Assembly (NCBI GenBank): GCA_025358295.1
Contig: JANYJY010000044.1
Coordinates: forward strand, 1-63,535
Direction of reading: 5' to 3'
Origin: Gammaproteobacteria bacterium
Lineage (GTDB): Bacteria; Pseudomonadota; Gammaproteobacteria; Steroidobacterales; Steroidobacteraceae
Length of the DNA: 63,535 nucleotides
In this document: positions 9,565 through 17,770 of the stretch, piece by piece
Layout: each line of letters begins with the position of its first letter
How positions within the stretch are numbered: position 1 is the stretch's first letter
Translations under genes and position numbers: made by a program
Notes under the pieces: model-generated
Told to the model about the DNA's origin: nothing
The model's input: only the letters and a program-made list of their open reading frames with translations
Database searches by the model: none

Positions 9565-10422
9565 ATGGAAGAGACCACGCCCCAGGTCAAGCCTTTCGTC
9601 GATTTGAGCGACGAGCAGGTTCATTGGGACTTGGGCGAGTCCTTAAGCTATGCGCAGTACCTCAATCTCGACAAATTGCTCGCTGCGCAGCATCCATTGT
9701 CCTATCAGCACGATGAAATGCTGTTCATCATCATTCATCAGGTTTCAGAGTTATGGATGAAGCTGTGCCTGCACGAGCTCGGCGCGACGCTGGATTGCGT
9801 GCGGCGCGACGATCTGGGCCCGACCTTCAAGATGCTGGCGCGGGTGTCGACTATCCAACAGCAGCTGCTGCAATCCTGGGACGTGCTGGCGACGATCACC
9901 CCGCACGATTACTCGGCTTTTCGCAACACGCTCGGGAAATCCTCCGGTTTCCAATCGCCCCAGTACCGGTTGCTGGAATTTCTCATCGGCAATAGGAACG
10001 CGGACACGATCAAGGTGTTTCGAGGCGACCCCGCGACCTATGAGATCCTGGAGCGCGCATTACGCGCACCCAGCCTGTACGATGAGGTCCTGCGCCTGTT
10101 GAGCCGCCGCGGCCTGGATGTGCCGGCGGAGGCCATCGATCGCGACTTCACACAGCCGTACCAGGCCAGCAAACAAGTGGCTGCAGCCTGGCTCAGCGTT
10201 TATCACAATTCGGTCAAGGAATGGGATTTGTACGAACTCGCCGAACGCTTGGTCGATCTGGATTATAAATTCCAGTTATGGCGATTTGCCCACGTTAAGA
10301 CGGTGGAGCGCATCATCGGCAACAAGCGCGGCACGGGCGGCACGGGCGGCGTGTCGTATTTGACCAAGGCGCTGGAACTGAAATTCTTTCCCGAGCTTTG
10401 GACCATCAGAACATCGATGTAG
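9565..10422 (+). CDS. kynA: Tryptophan 2,3-dioxygenase
   Basis: The 285-residue product is a heme enzyme that opens the indole ring of L-tryptophan to N-formylkynurenine. Diagnostic segments are LSYAQYLNLDKLL, HDEMLFIIIHQVSELW (distal histidine), PHDYSAFRNTLGKSSGFQS and RFAHVKTVERIIG (proximal heme histidine at about residue 242), then the flexible glycine loop GTGGTGGVSYL. The open frame extends far upstream through the ygjP-like gene in another frame, but family homology begins at the ATG at 9565. No other kynurenine-pathway gene is in the window. It is followed after eight bases by a DAHP synthase, placing tryptophan breakdown beside aromatic synthesis. Confidence 0.96.
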   Translation: MEETTPQVKPFVDLSDEQVHWDLGESLSYAQYLNLDKLLAAQHPLSYQHDEMLFIIIHQVSELWMKLCLHELGATLDCVRRDDLGPTFKMLARVSTIQQQLLQSWDVLATITPHDYSAFRNTLGKSSGFQSPQYRLLEFLIGNRNADTIKVFRGDPATYEILERALRAPSLYDEVLRLLSRRGLDVPAEAIDRDFTQPYQASKQVAAAWLSVYHNSVKEWDLYELAERLVDLDYKFQLWRFAHVKTVERIIGNKRGTGGTGGVSYLTKALELKFFPELWTIRTSM

Positions 10423-10430
10423 GCTTTACT

Positions 10431-11498
10431 GTGACGAATATTCAAGATCAATTGCAAAACGTCAATGTCGCATCCAGCGATCTATTGGCAACTCCCGAAG
10501 AAGTCAAACGGCGTCTGCCGCTGACGCCGCGCGCGGCCGAGACGGTGCTTAAATCTCGCGAGGCCGTGCGGGCGATATTGGAACGACGTGATCCACGGCT
10601 GTTCGTGGTGGTCGGACCCTGCTCGATCCACGATGTGGTTGCGGCGCGCGAGTATGCCGGTCGCCTCAAAGAGCTGGCCGCGCGCGTCGATTCGACTCTG
10701 TTGCCCATCATGCGGGTGTATTTCGAGAAGCCGCGCACCACCGTAGGTTGGAAGGGATTGATCAACGATCCGGACATGGACGATTCCTTTCATATCGAGA
10801 AGGGCATCCTCGTGGCGCGCGAGCTGCTGTTGCATATCGCCGAACAGGGCCTGCCCGCCGGCACAGAAGCCCTCGATCCCATCATGCCGCAGTACCTCTC
10901 GGAACTGATTACGTGGACGGCCATCGGCGCGCGCACCACCGAGTCGCAGACTCATCGGGAAATGGCGAGCGGACTGTCCACGCCGGTGGGATTCAAGAAC
11001 GGCACCGATGGATCGCTCGGGACATCCATCAACGCCTTGCAGTCGGTGCGCCATCCGCATCATTTCCTCGGCATCACTCAGCAGGGGCAGTCGGCGGTGT
11101 TTCGAACCCGCGGCAACTCACATGCGCATCTCGTGCTGCGCGGTGGCGGCGGCCGTGCGAACTACGATGCCGTCAGCATTGCCGCTGCGGAACGCGAGTT
11201 GGCGACGGCGGATTTGCCCGCGAACGTGGTGGTCGACTGCAGTCACGGAAATTCCAATAAGGATCCCGGCATGCAGCCGCAAGTGGCCGAAAGTTGCGTC
11301 GCTCAGATTCTCGACGGCAACCGTTCCATCGTCGGACTGATGCTCGAGAGTAATTTGAAAGCGGGCAAACAGTCCATCCCGAAGGATTTGAGCCAGCTCG
11401 AATACGGTGTATCCATCACCGATCCATGCATCGATTGGGCGAGCACAGAGAGTTTGCTGCTCAAGCTCCATCAGTCCTTGCAAAGCGTGCGGCGCTGA
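10431..11498 (+). CDS. aroG: 3-deoxy-7-phosphoheptulonate synthase, class I (AroG/F/H type)
   Basis: The product (355 residues from the GTG) condenses phosphoenolpyruvate and erythrose 4-phosphate, the first step of the shikimate pathway. Family segments include VVVGPCSIHD, MRVYFEKPRTTVGWKGLIN, GARTTESQTHREMASGLS, VGFKNGTDG and VDCSHGNSNKD. An upstream in-frame TTG exists at 10398 but would run into the dioxygenase gene; GTG at 10431 sits eight bases behind the tryptophan dioxygenase stop and suits the family length. Which aromatic amino acid inhibits it cannot be read with confidence. The 3' end overlaps the convergent msrQ by 38 bases, and an unrelated class II DAHP synthase is encoded at 33958. 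Confidence 0.95.
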   Translation: MTNIQDQLQNVNVASSDLLATPEEVKRRLPLTPRAAETVLKSREAVRAILERRDPRLFVVVGPCSIHDVVAAREYAGRLKELAARVDSTLLPIMRVYFEKPRTTVGWKGLINDPDMDDSFHIEKGILVARELLLHIAEQGLPAGTEALDPIMPQYLSELITWTAIGARTTESQTHREMASGLSTPVGFKNGTDGSLGTSINALQSVRHPHHFLGITQQGQSAVFRTRGNSHAHLVLRGGGGRANYDAVSIAAAERELATADLPANVVVDCSHGNSNKDPGMQPQVAESCVAQILDGNRSIVGLMLESNLKAGKQSIPKDLSQLEYGVSITDPCIDWASTESLLLKLHQSLQSVRR

Positions 11499-12114
11499 CC
11501 CGCGCCGTCGAATTGCGCTGCTTCCATAGTCGATAGCCGAGCAGTAGGGTGAGGCCGCAGGCATACAGAAGCGGCTCGCGAATGTCCTTTTTGACCTGCC
11601 ACCAGAAGTGCCAGACGCCGAGAATGGCGATCACGTAGATCAGGCGATGCAGCTGGATCCAACGCCTTCCCAGACGGCGCTGCGCGCGTGCGGTGGAAGT
11701 GACCCCCAAAGGGATCAGCAGCAACAGGCCGAGCATGCCGATGGTGATGTAGGGCCTTTTGACGATGTCCTGCCACAGCGCATCCAGCCGACCACTCTGA
11801 TCGAGCAACAAGTACACCGTAAAATGCAGCGAGACGTAAAAGAGCGCAAATAGTCCGAACATGCGCCGAAACCTGAGCCAGAGCAGCGAGCGCGTCAGAT
11901 CGCGCAGCGGCGTCATGCACAGTGTGATCATCAGGAAGTTCAGCGTCCAGCGGCCGCAAGTGTGCAGCATGACCTTCACCGGGTCGGCGCCGAGCGAAAC
12001 ATTGCCCACGTGCGGCAGGCCGGCGGCATTCAGTGCGCCCAGTGCCAAATGCAGGGCGGGAATCAGGCAGGCAAGAAATACGATGGGCTTCAACACCCAA
12101 CGAACCTGCCACAT
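11461..12114 (-). CDS. msrQ: MsrQ heme-binding membrane subunit of the MsrPQ methionine sulfoxide reductase
   Basis: The 217-residue protein has about six membrane helices and the histidines expected of the ferric-reductase-like fold (for example SLHFTVYLL, LHRLIYVIAILGVWHFWW). MsrQ passes electrons from the respiratory chain to MsrP in the periplasm. The open frame continues upstream inside msrP, but the ATG at 12114 starts the recognisable protein ([13 protein letters not shown]) and overlaps the msrP stop by one base, so the two subunits are translationally coupled. The basic C-terminal tail runs 38 bases into the convergent DAHP synthase gene. Confidence 0.95.
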   Translation of the reverse strand: MWQVRWVLKPIVFLACLIPALHLALGALNAAGLPHVGNVSLGADPVKVMLHTCGRWTLNFLMITLCMTPLRDLTRSLLWLRFRRMFGLFALFYVSLHFTVYLLLDQSGRLDALWQDIVKRPYITIGMLGLLLLIPLGVTSTARAQRRLGRRWIQLHRLIYVIAILGVWHFWWQVKKDIREPLLYACGLTLLLGYRLWKQRNSTARVSAARFARTDGA

Positions 12115-13076
12115 CAATAGTATTTCCGCAGGTCCATCCCGCTGTAGAGCCCCGCAACTTGAGCCGCGTAGCCGTTGAACGGCAGCGTGGGCCGCCGCGG
12201 CCCGAAGGCATTCGCGCCGATATGACGTTCGGTCGCCTGGCTCCAGCGCGGATGATCGACCTCGGGATTCACATTGGCAAAGAAACCGTATTCGTTCGCT
12301 GCCGAACCTGCCCAGGTCGTGCGCGGCGCGCGCTCGGTGAATTTGATGCTGACGATGGACTTGATACCCTTGAAGCCGTATTTCCAGGGAACGATCAGGC
12401 GCAGCGGGGCGCCGTTTTGATTCGGCAGCACTTTCCCATACAGGCCGACCGCCATGAGGGCCAGAGGATGCATAGCTTCGTCCATGCGCAGCCCCTCCAC
12501 ATAAGGCCATTCCAGCACGCGGGCACGCTGTCCCGGCATTTGCTTGGGATCGTAGAGGGTCTTAAATTCGACGAACTTTGCTTTGGATGTGGGCTTAAAG
12601 CGCTTGAGTAAATCGCCCAGCGGGAACCCGATCCAGGGAATGACCATGGACCATGCTTCGACACAACGCAGTCGGTATACCCGCTCTTCCAAGGGGTGTG
12701 GTTTGAGAATGTCCTCGAGATTGAATGTCCCCGTCAGCTCGGCTTCGCCGCCGATGGTGACGTTCCACGGCCGTGTGTGAAAATTCTGCGCATTTTCCGA
12801 CGGATCCGATTTGTCGGTGCCGAACTCGTAATAATTGTTATAGGTGGTGATATCGGTGTAAGTATTCGGCTGCTCCGTGACGCTGAATGCGGCGTTGTGT
12901 GTAAAGGCAAGGGCGCCGGCCGATTGAGCGGAGGCGCGGCGGGTAACGCCTGCCAAGCCCTGGGCGGCGACAAGACCAATTCCGCCCGCGAGCAACGTGC
13001 GCCGCGACAGGTACTGCCGGTGCGGCGTGATGTCCGAGGGCGCGATCCGGCCGGAATCGGCGAATTTTTTGCTCAT
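12114..13076 (-). CDS. msrP: MsrP (YedY) periplasmic molybdenum-dependent methionine sulfoxide reductase
   Basis: The product (320 residues) is the catalytic subunit of MsrPQ, which repairs oxidised methionines in envelope proteins. A twin-arginine signal is present (SRRTLLAGG at residues 24-32, cleavage near ASA-Q), so it folds with its molybdopterin cofactor before export. The Mo-ligand cysteine is in [19 protein letters not shown]. Other family segments are [18 protein letters not shown] and [18 protein letters not shown]. The length fits the family (about 300-335). It is the first gene of a two-gene minus-strand operon with msrQ. No HOCl-responsive two-component genes are next to it. Confidence 0.96.
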   Translation of the reverse strand: MSKKFADSGRIAPSDITPHRQYLSRRTLLAGGIGLVAAQGLAGVTRRASAQSAGALAFTHNAAFSVTEQPNTYTDITTYNNYYEFGTDKSDPSENAQNFHTRPWNVTIGGEAELTGTFNLEDILKPHPLEERVYRLRCVEAWSMVIPWIGFPLGDLLKRFKPTSKAKFVEFKTLYDPKQMPGQRARVLEWPYVEGLRMDEAMHPLALMAVGLYGKVLPNQNGAPLRLIVPWKYGFKGIKSIVSIKFTERAPRTTWAGSAANEYGFFANVNPEVDHPRWSQATERHIGANAFGPRRPTLPFNGYAAQVAGLYSGMDLRKYY

Positions 13077-13155
13077 AATCTTGCTCCGCTATTCTCGAGA
13101 GTTGGTCTATCGAGTAGACCGGGGGAGGTGCCGATTTGTTTCCGCCGGCGTCTCT

Positions 13156-13836
13156 TTAAGTCCACTCGGCCGTTGGAATACCCCATTGCGACGCCAGGGT
13201 ACGTGCGGCGGCATTACCGTTGACCAGCAATGCACGGTCGGCATGGCGCATATGGTCCACGTCGGACGCGCTGTTGCCGTAGGCCACGACAGCGATATCC
13301 GGGTATTGGGTGCGCAGCCAGTTGAGGCAGAGCAATTTTTCGGCACCCTGGCGGTTGGGTGTTTTCAGTTTACCGTCGAGGTGTTCTCCCTGCCAGAGGA
13401 TCTCGGTGCAAATGGTACGCTCGACACCCAACGCCCGGCCGATGCGTGGCACGTATAAATCCGGACTGGCGGACAGCAGTACCAGGTGATCGCCCGCTGC
13501 GCGATGTGCTTCGAGTACGGCAAGAGCGGCCGGCCGAAAACGATGGTGTGGCAGCAAGCCGTCCACAAACCCCGCGGCGCAAGCCTCGACTTGCGAGCGG
13601 GAGGCGCCGCCCATGACCATGCGAATGACCTTGGACTTGAGCCTGCCGCGATCTCGATCGACCGCAATGAAGCTCAACAGCGCGACCGGCAGGCGCCATA
13701 GTCCGAGGATGCGTAGCGGATGGCGGCGCAGAAAACTCAGCAGGAACTCCCCCAACGTGTCGCGCCAGGTGAGGGTGCCATCGAGATCGAAGAGCGCTAC
13801 CCAGCGGCGCTGCGCGGAATTTTCCGGAGCTATCAT
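13156..13836 (-). CDS. HAD-IB family phosphatase (SerB-like)
   Basis: The 226-residue product belongs to the HAD superfamily, subfamily IB. Motif I is FDLDGTL (nucleophile D17 and D19), motif II is LLSASPDLYV, and the last metal motif is GNSASDVDH, where GNS replaces the more common GDS. Proteins of this size and pattern are often annotated as phosphoserine phosphatase-like or as lyso-lipid or sugar phosphatases. The substrate cannot be assigned. It stands upstream of msrP on the same strand with 79 bases between, and it is divergent from creD across an AT-rich spacer. Confidence 0.88.
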   Translation of the reverse strand: MIAPENSAQRRWVALFDLDGTLTWRDTLGEFLLSFLRRHPLRILGLWRLPVALLSFIAVDRDRGRLKSKVIRMVMGGASRSQVEACAAGFVDGLLPHHRFRPAALAVLEAHRAAGDHLVLLSASPDLYVPRIGRALGVERTICTEILWQGEHLDGKLKTPNRQGAEKLLCLNWLRTQYPDIAVVAYGNSASDVDHMRHADRALLVNGNAAARTLASQWGIPTAEWT

Positions 13837-13841
13837 GGGTG

Positions 13842-13890
13842 AAATATATAGTAATTAATACAATTAGTTAAGATAATTATCTCGAATTTG
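13842..13890. promoter_or_regulatory. AT-rich divergent promoter region with a 12-bp palindrome
   Basis: This short stretch between the HAD phosphatase and creD is strikingly AT-rich against the GC-rich surroundings. It contains a perfect palindrome, AGATAATTATCT, at 13871-13882, and several TATA-like hexamers on both strands. It is a plausible operator or pair of divergent promoters. The CreB tag described for E. coli creD (repeated TTCAC) is not visible here. Regulation is inferred from position and composition only. Confidence 0.35.
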
Positions 13891-13983
13891 TATCACGGCC
13901 TGTGCGCCACATTTGATCACTATCCTGCCATCGAATCGGCACTGCCGCTGCGCAGAATGTGGCTTTCGTCTAGGGAGGTCGTC

Positions 13984-15312
13984 ATGTCGAATTTCTTTCC
14001 ACTCAACCCATTGCTGGCAAAGATTCTCACCATTTTATTGCTCACGTTGGTGTTGCTGATTCCACTCGGCCGGGTGCAGGTGCTGATCGCGGAACGCGCC
14101 GCGCTGCGCGATACCGCCGTGGCGCGCGTCGCCAACGGCGTCGGTCATGCGCAGCGGATCGGTGCCGCGATGATGATAGTGCCGGTGACCCGCTCGTGGG
14201 TCGACGGTGGCAAGGAATACTCGCAGACCACGCGTCATCGCGTGCTGGCAGACACGGTCGATGTGGGCGGCACTGCCGCCACGGGCTTGCGCAGCTCCGG
14301 CATATACACCGTTCCGACGTTCCAGGCGGCACTTCACGTGTCGGGTTCGATCTCCGACGAATTGTTGAAGCCGGCGCTGGCGCCCGAGCCGGGAATCACC
14401 AAAAAGATCGGCAGAGCGACCTTGTTTCTGGCGGTGTCGGATCCGAGCGGGATCCGCGCCTTGGAGGGGATACGCATCGACGGCACTGTGATGCCAGTGT
14501 CCGCAGCGAACGAAGGAGGGCTGCAGGGAGTGTCAGCGGCTCTCGATGCCCTTGCGGGCGACGCACCGCGCCGCATTGTGTTTGCCGCGGATCTGGCCGT
14601 CTCAGGAACCGAGCGCCTGCAGTTTCTGCCTTTTGCGCAAGCCACGCATGTGCATCTGGCGTCAGCGTGGGCGGATCCGAGTTTCAGCGGCGCATTCTCT
14701 CCGGATGCCGCACCCAGCGTCGGGCCGAACGGATTCGCCGCCGATTGGCGCGTCCTGGAGATCAATCGCGAATATCCGCAGAGCTGGGTCGATGACGCCG
14801 TGAGCCAGGCGCAGGCGACGAAGTCCGCGTTCGGCGTGGATTTCTACCAGCCGGTCGATACGTATCAGCGCGATTATCGGGCCATTCACTACGCCGTCCT
14901 GTTTATTGCACTGACCTTCCTGGTGCTGTTTCTGTGGGAGCACACCTTGGGCACGCCGATCCACTCTCTGCAGTACGCCATGACCGGTGTGGCGTTGTCG
15001 GTTTTCTACCTGGTCTTGACTGCGCTCAGCGAACACATGAATTTCGCGGGCTCCTATACACTGGCGGCATCCGCGATGACGCTGCTGTTGTCCGTTTACT
15101 TTAGCGGTGTGTTGAAGTCGCGCGCGGCGGGATTGCTCACCGGCGGACTGGCCGGAGTTTGCTATTCTTTACTCTACCTGCTCGTGCTGTCGGAGGATTA
15201 CGCCTTGTTGTTCGGCGCTCTGGCGATATTTTTCCTGCTGGCCCTCACCATGATCGGTACCCGTAAGCTCGATTGGTATCGGGTGGCGGAATCCCACCGA
15301 TCGAGGCCATGA
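13984..15312 (+). CDS. creD: CreD family inner-membrane protein
   Basis: The 442-residue product fits CreD in length (E. coli 450) and layout: one N-terminal membrane helix (about residues 13-30), a long periplasmic region containing RVANGVGHAQRIGAAMMIVP, and a bundle of membrane helices in the last 150 residues with LFIALTFLVLFLWEHT. CreD is an envelope protein of unclear function controlled by CreBC in E. coli. The upstream frame is open to 13888, but AGGGAGG at 13972-13978, five bases before the ATG at 13984, fixes the start. No creB or creC gene lies nearby. The stop overlaps the next start by ATGA. Confidence 0.92.
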   Translation: MSNFFPLNPLLAKILTILLLTLVLLIPLGRVQVLIAERAALRDTAVARVANGVGHAQRIGAAMMIVPVTRSWVDGGKEYSQTTRHRVLADTVDVGGTAATGLRSSGIYTVPTFQAALHVSGSISDELLKPALAPEPGITKKIGRATLFLAVSDPSGIRALEGIRIDGTVMPVSAANEGGLQGVSAALDALAGDAPRRIVFAADLAVSGTERLQFLPFAQATHVHLASAWADPSFSGAFSPDAAPSVGPNGFAADWRVLEINREYPQSWVDDAVSQAQATKSAFGVDFYQPVDTYQRDYRAIHYAVLFIALTFLVLFLWEHTLGTPIHSLQYAMTGVALSVFYLVLTALSEHMNFAGSYTLAASAMTLLLSVYFSGVLKSRAAGLLTGGLAGVCYSLLYLLVLSEDYALLFGALAIFFLLALTMIGTRKLDWYRVAESHRSRP

Positions 15313-16271
15313 GCCGTTCAGTCGCCATTGTGGGTGCGGGTGCCATCGGCGCGTGGATCGCCGACGCTTTCGACCGCTCCGGCTGGAGTGTGTCGATGTT
15401 GGCGCGCGGTGCGACCTTGGCGGCCTTGCGCTCGCAAGGCCTGATCGTCGAGCGGGGCGGGGAGACGCGGCGCAGCCGGCTGCGGGCAGGCTCGGCGACC
15501 GAACTCGGTGTGCATGACTATGTGTTCCTCACCGTCAAGGCGCAGATACTCTCCGATCTCGCGCCGTCGTTGAGTCCCCTGATTGGCCCGGCAAGCATGG
15601 TCATCAGCGGCAGCAACGGCATTCCCTGGTGGTTCTTCCATGACTTCGGCGGCGTGTGGGCGAATCGGCCGCTGGACTCCGTCGATCCGGGCGGCGTGCA
15701 GGATCGAGTGTTCCCGCGCGGACGCATCCTTGGCTCAGTCGTGCATGCGTCGGCGCGGGTCCCGGCCCCGGCACATGTGCAAGTCGTGGCGGCCGATAAA
15801 TTGCTGTTGGGCGAGCCGGACGGCGCGATGACGCAACGACTCGAGGAAGTGGTCGACGGATTGCTCCGCGGCGGTATCAATGCGCAGGCCTCGCCGCATA
15901 TCCGTCAGGACGTGTGGGCCAAACTCTGGGGCAACATGAACATGAACCCCGTGAGCGCCCTGACGCGTTGTGGAACCGCTAGTATTCTCGCGGATGCCGA
16001 CGTCCGTGAACTGTGCATTCGCATGATGGAGGAGATGCAGGAGTGCGCGCGGCGATTGGATTTGAGCGTGGGCATGTCGCCGCTCGAGCGCATCGCCGTT
16101 ACCCAGCGCCTCGGCGATTTCAAGACGTCGATGTTGGCGGATCTGGAGGCCGGACGTCCGCTCGAATTGGCACCGCAGCTGGGTGCGGTCGCTGAGATTG
16201 CTGAGCGCCTCGATGTTCCCGCGCCATTTGTGCGCTCGATTCTGGGATTGACGAGGCTGCTCGGCGTGTAG
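15309..16271 (+). CDS. Ketopantoate reductase-like (PanE/ApbA family) NADPH oxidoreductase
   Basis: The 320-residue protein opens with the dinucleotide motif VGAGAIGAWIADAF and has the C-terminal PanE domain with WAKLWGNMNMNPVSALTRC, in which the Lys and Asn residues correspond to the family's catalytic and substrate-binding residues. Authentic PanE reduces 2-dehydropantoate for coenzyme A synthesis. Many family members act on other 2-keto acids, and none of the other pantothenate genes is nearby. The insert NGIPWWFFHDFGG is typical of the larger paralog group often annotated simply as 2-dehydropantoate 2-reductase. The ATG at 15309 overlaps the creD stop. Confidence 0.85.
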   Translation: MSRSVAIVGAGAIGAWIADAFDRSGWSVSMLARGATLAALRSQGLIVERGGETRRSRLRAGSATELGVHDYVFLTVKAQILSDLAPSLSPLIGPASMVISGSNGIPWWFFHDFGGVWANRPLDSVDPGGVQDRVFPRGRILGSVVHASARVPAPAHVQVVAADKLLLGEPDGAMTQRLEEVVDGLLRGGINAQASPHIRQDVWAKLWGNMNMNPVSALTRCGTASILADADVRELCIRMMEEMQECARRLDLSVGMSPLERIAVTQRLGDFKTSMLADLEAGRPLELAPQLGAVAEIAERLDVPAPFVRSILGLTRLLGV

Positions 16272-16366
16272 GACGCGCGCTTCTGACGAAGTCCGGACGG
16301 TCGCCGAATAAGCATCTACAATGAGCGCCGCTGAACGCGACGCAGCGTTTATGAAGGGGAAGAAGT

Positions 16367-17770
16367 ATGGTCGAGAAGTTCAAATTTTCGTTGCAGGCGG
16401 CTCTGGCGGCTTGGTTGAGCTACGCCGGTGCGGCGGCTTTCGGCGCCGATACGGTCTCCCGTCCGCCGACGGTGGCGGGTTTTACCGCCATAAAATCATT
16501 CGCCGGGATCGATGAATATCGGCTGGATTCAAACGGGCTTACGGTGCTTCTGGTGGCCGACCACTCCGCGCCGGTGGTGACGTTTCAAGTGACGTATCAA
16601 GTCGGCTCCCGCAACGAGGTCACGGGTACGACCGGAGCTACGCATATCCTCGAACATCTGATGTTCAAGGGCAGCGAGAATTTCAATGACCCGAAGGGCA
16701 ACAGCATCAAGCAATACCTTGAGCATGTCGGCGGCCAGTTCAACGCCACGACGTCTTTCGACCGGACCAATTACTTTGCGACCATCGGCCGTGAGAACCT
16801 CGAGGGTTATATCGCCATCGAAGCCGACCGGATGCGCCACCTGTGGCTGCGCGATGTCGATCGACAGGCGGAAATGACGGTGGTGCGCAATGAATACGAG
16901 CGCGGCAAGAACGACCCGGACAATGTGCTGCTGGAAGAAGTGACCGCGGCCGCTTACGTGGCGCTGCCGTACCATCATCCGACCATCGGCTGGAAGAGCG
17001 ACATCGAGCATGTGCCCATCGCCAAGTTGCACGAATTCTACGACACTTTTTATTGGCCCAATAACGCGACGGTGACGGTGATCGGTGATGTCGAACCCGC
17101 CGCGGCGCTGGGGCTGGTGAAAAAATATTACGGGAGCTATGCGCATTCTCCCGCGGCCATTCCCGCGGTCTACACGGAGGAACCGGCGCAGAGCGGCGAA
17201 CGCCGTGTCACGGTGCGGCGACCCGGTGAGATCGGTACGGTCATCATCGCGCACAAAGTGCCGAACGGACGCGACGCTGATCAGCCGGCACTCGATGTGC
17301 TCGATGCCATCATGAGTTCCGGCAAGAATGCGCGGCTGTATAGGGCGCTGGTGGATCAAGGCCTGGCGCTGAATGCGGGCGCGGGCACCGATCTGCATCG
17401 CGACCTGTCTCTGCACACGGTATACGCCGTGCTTGCGCCCGGAGTGACGCACACAGCGGTCGAAAAGTCGCTGCTTGCTGAAATTGCCAAAATCAAGACC
17501 GATGGCGTGAGCGCGGCGGAAGTCGCGCGCGTGAAGCGGCAATATATTGCTGCCGACGCTTACAAGCGCGACGGCACCGCTGCGGTTGCCTCCGAAATCA
17601 ACGAGTGGATTGCCGTGGGCGACTGGACCCTGTACGTGACATTCCCGCAGAAGGTGCAGTTGGTGACTCCCGCGGACGTGCAACGGGTCGCCAAGGAATA
17701 TCTCAAAGAGGATCAGAGCACGACGGGCTGGTTCATCCCAGTGCCGCCGACTGCGGAGAAAGGCTCGTGA
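16367..17770 (+). CDS. M16 family zinc peptidase, catalytic subunit
   Basis: The 467-residue protein has a signal peptide (about residues 1-27) and the inverted zinc motif HILEH (residues 93-97) of M16 peptidases (pitrilysin, insulinase and mitochondrial processing peptidase group). The third zinc ligand is probably a Glu in NEYERGKNDPDNVLLEE. The C-terminal M16C half follows. It should act as a periplasmic peptidase on short or unfolded peptides. The start is supported by AAGGGGA six bases upstream. A second M16 gene without the motif overlaps its stop by four bases (GTGA), which is the usual arrangement of a heterodimeric M16B peptidase. Confidence 0.93.
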   Translation: MVEKFKFSLQAALAAWLSYAGAAAFGADTVSRPPTVAGFTAIKSFAGIDEYRLDSNGLTVLLVADHSAPVVTFQVTYQVGSRNEVTGTTGATHILEHLMFKGSENFNDPKGNSIKQYLEHVGGQFNATTSFDRTNYFATIGRENLEGYIAIEADRMRHLWLRDVDRQAEMTVVRNEYERGKNDPDNVLLEEVTAAAYVALPYHHPTIGWKSDIEHVPIAKLHEFYDTFYWPNNATVTVIGDVEPAAALGLVKKYYGSYAHSPAAIPAVYTEEPAQSGERRVTVRRPGEIGTVIIAHKVPNGRDADQPALDVLDAIMSSGKNARLYRALVDQGLALNAGAGTDLHRDLSLHTVYAVLAPGVTHTAVEKSLLAEIAKIKTDGVSAAEVARVKRQYIAADAYKRDGTAAVASEINEWIAVGDWTLYVTFPQKVQLVTPADVQRVAKEYLKEDQSTTGWFIPVPPTAEKGS

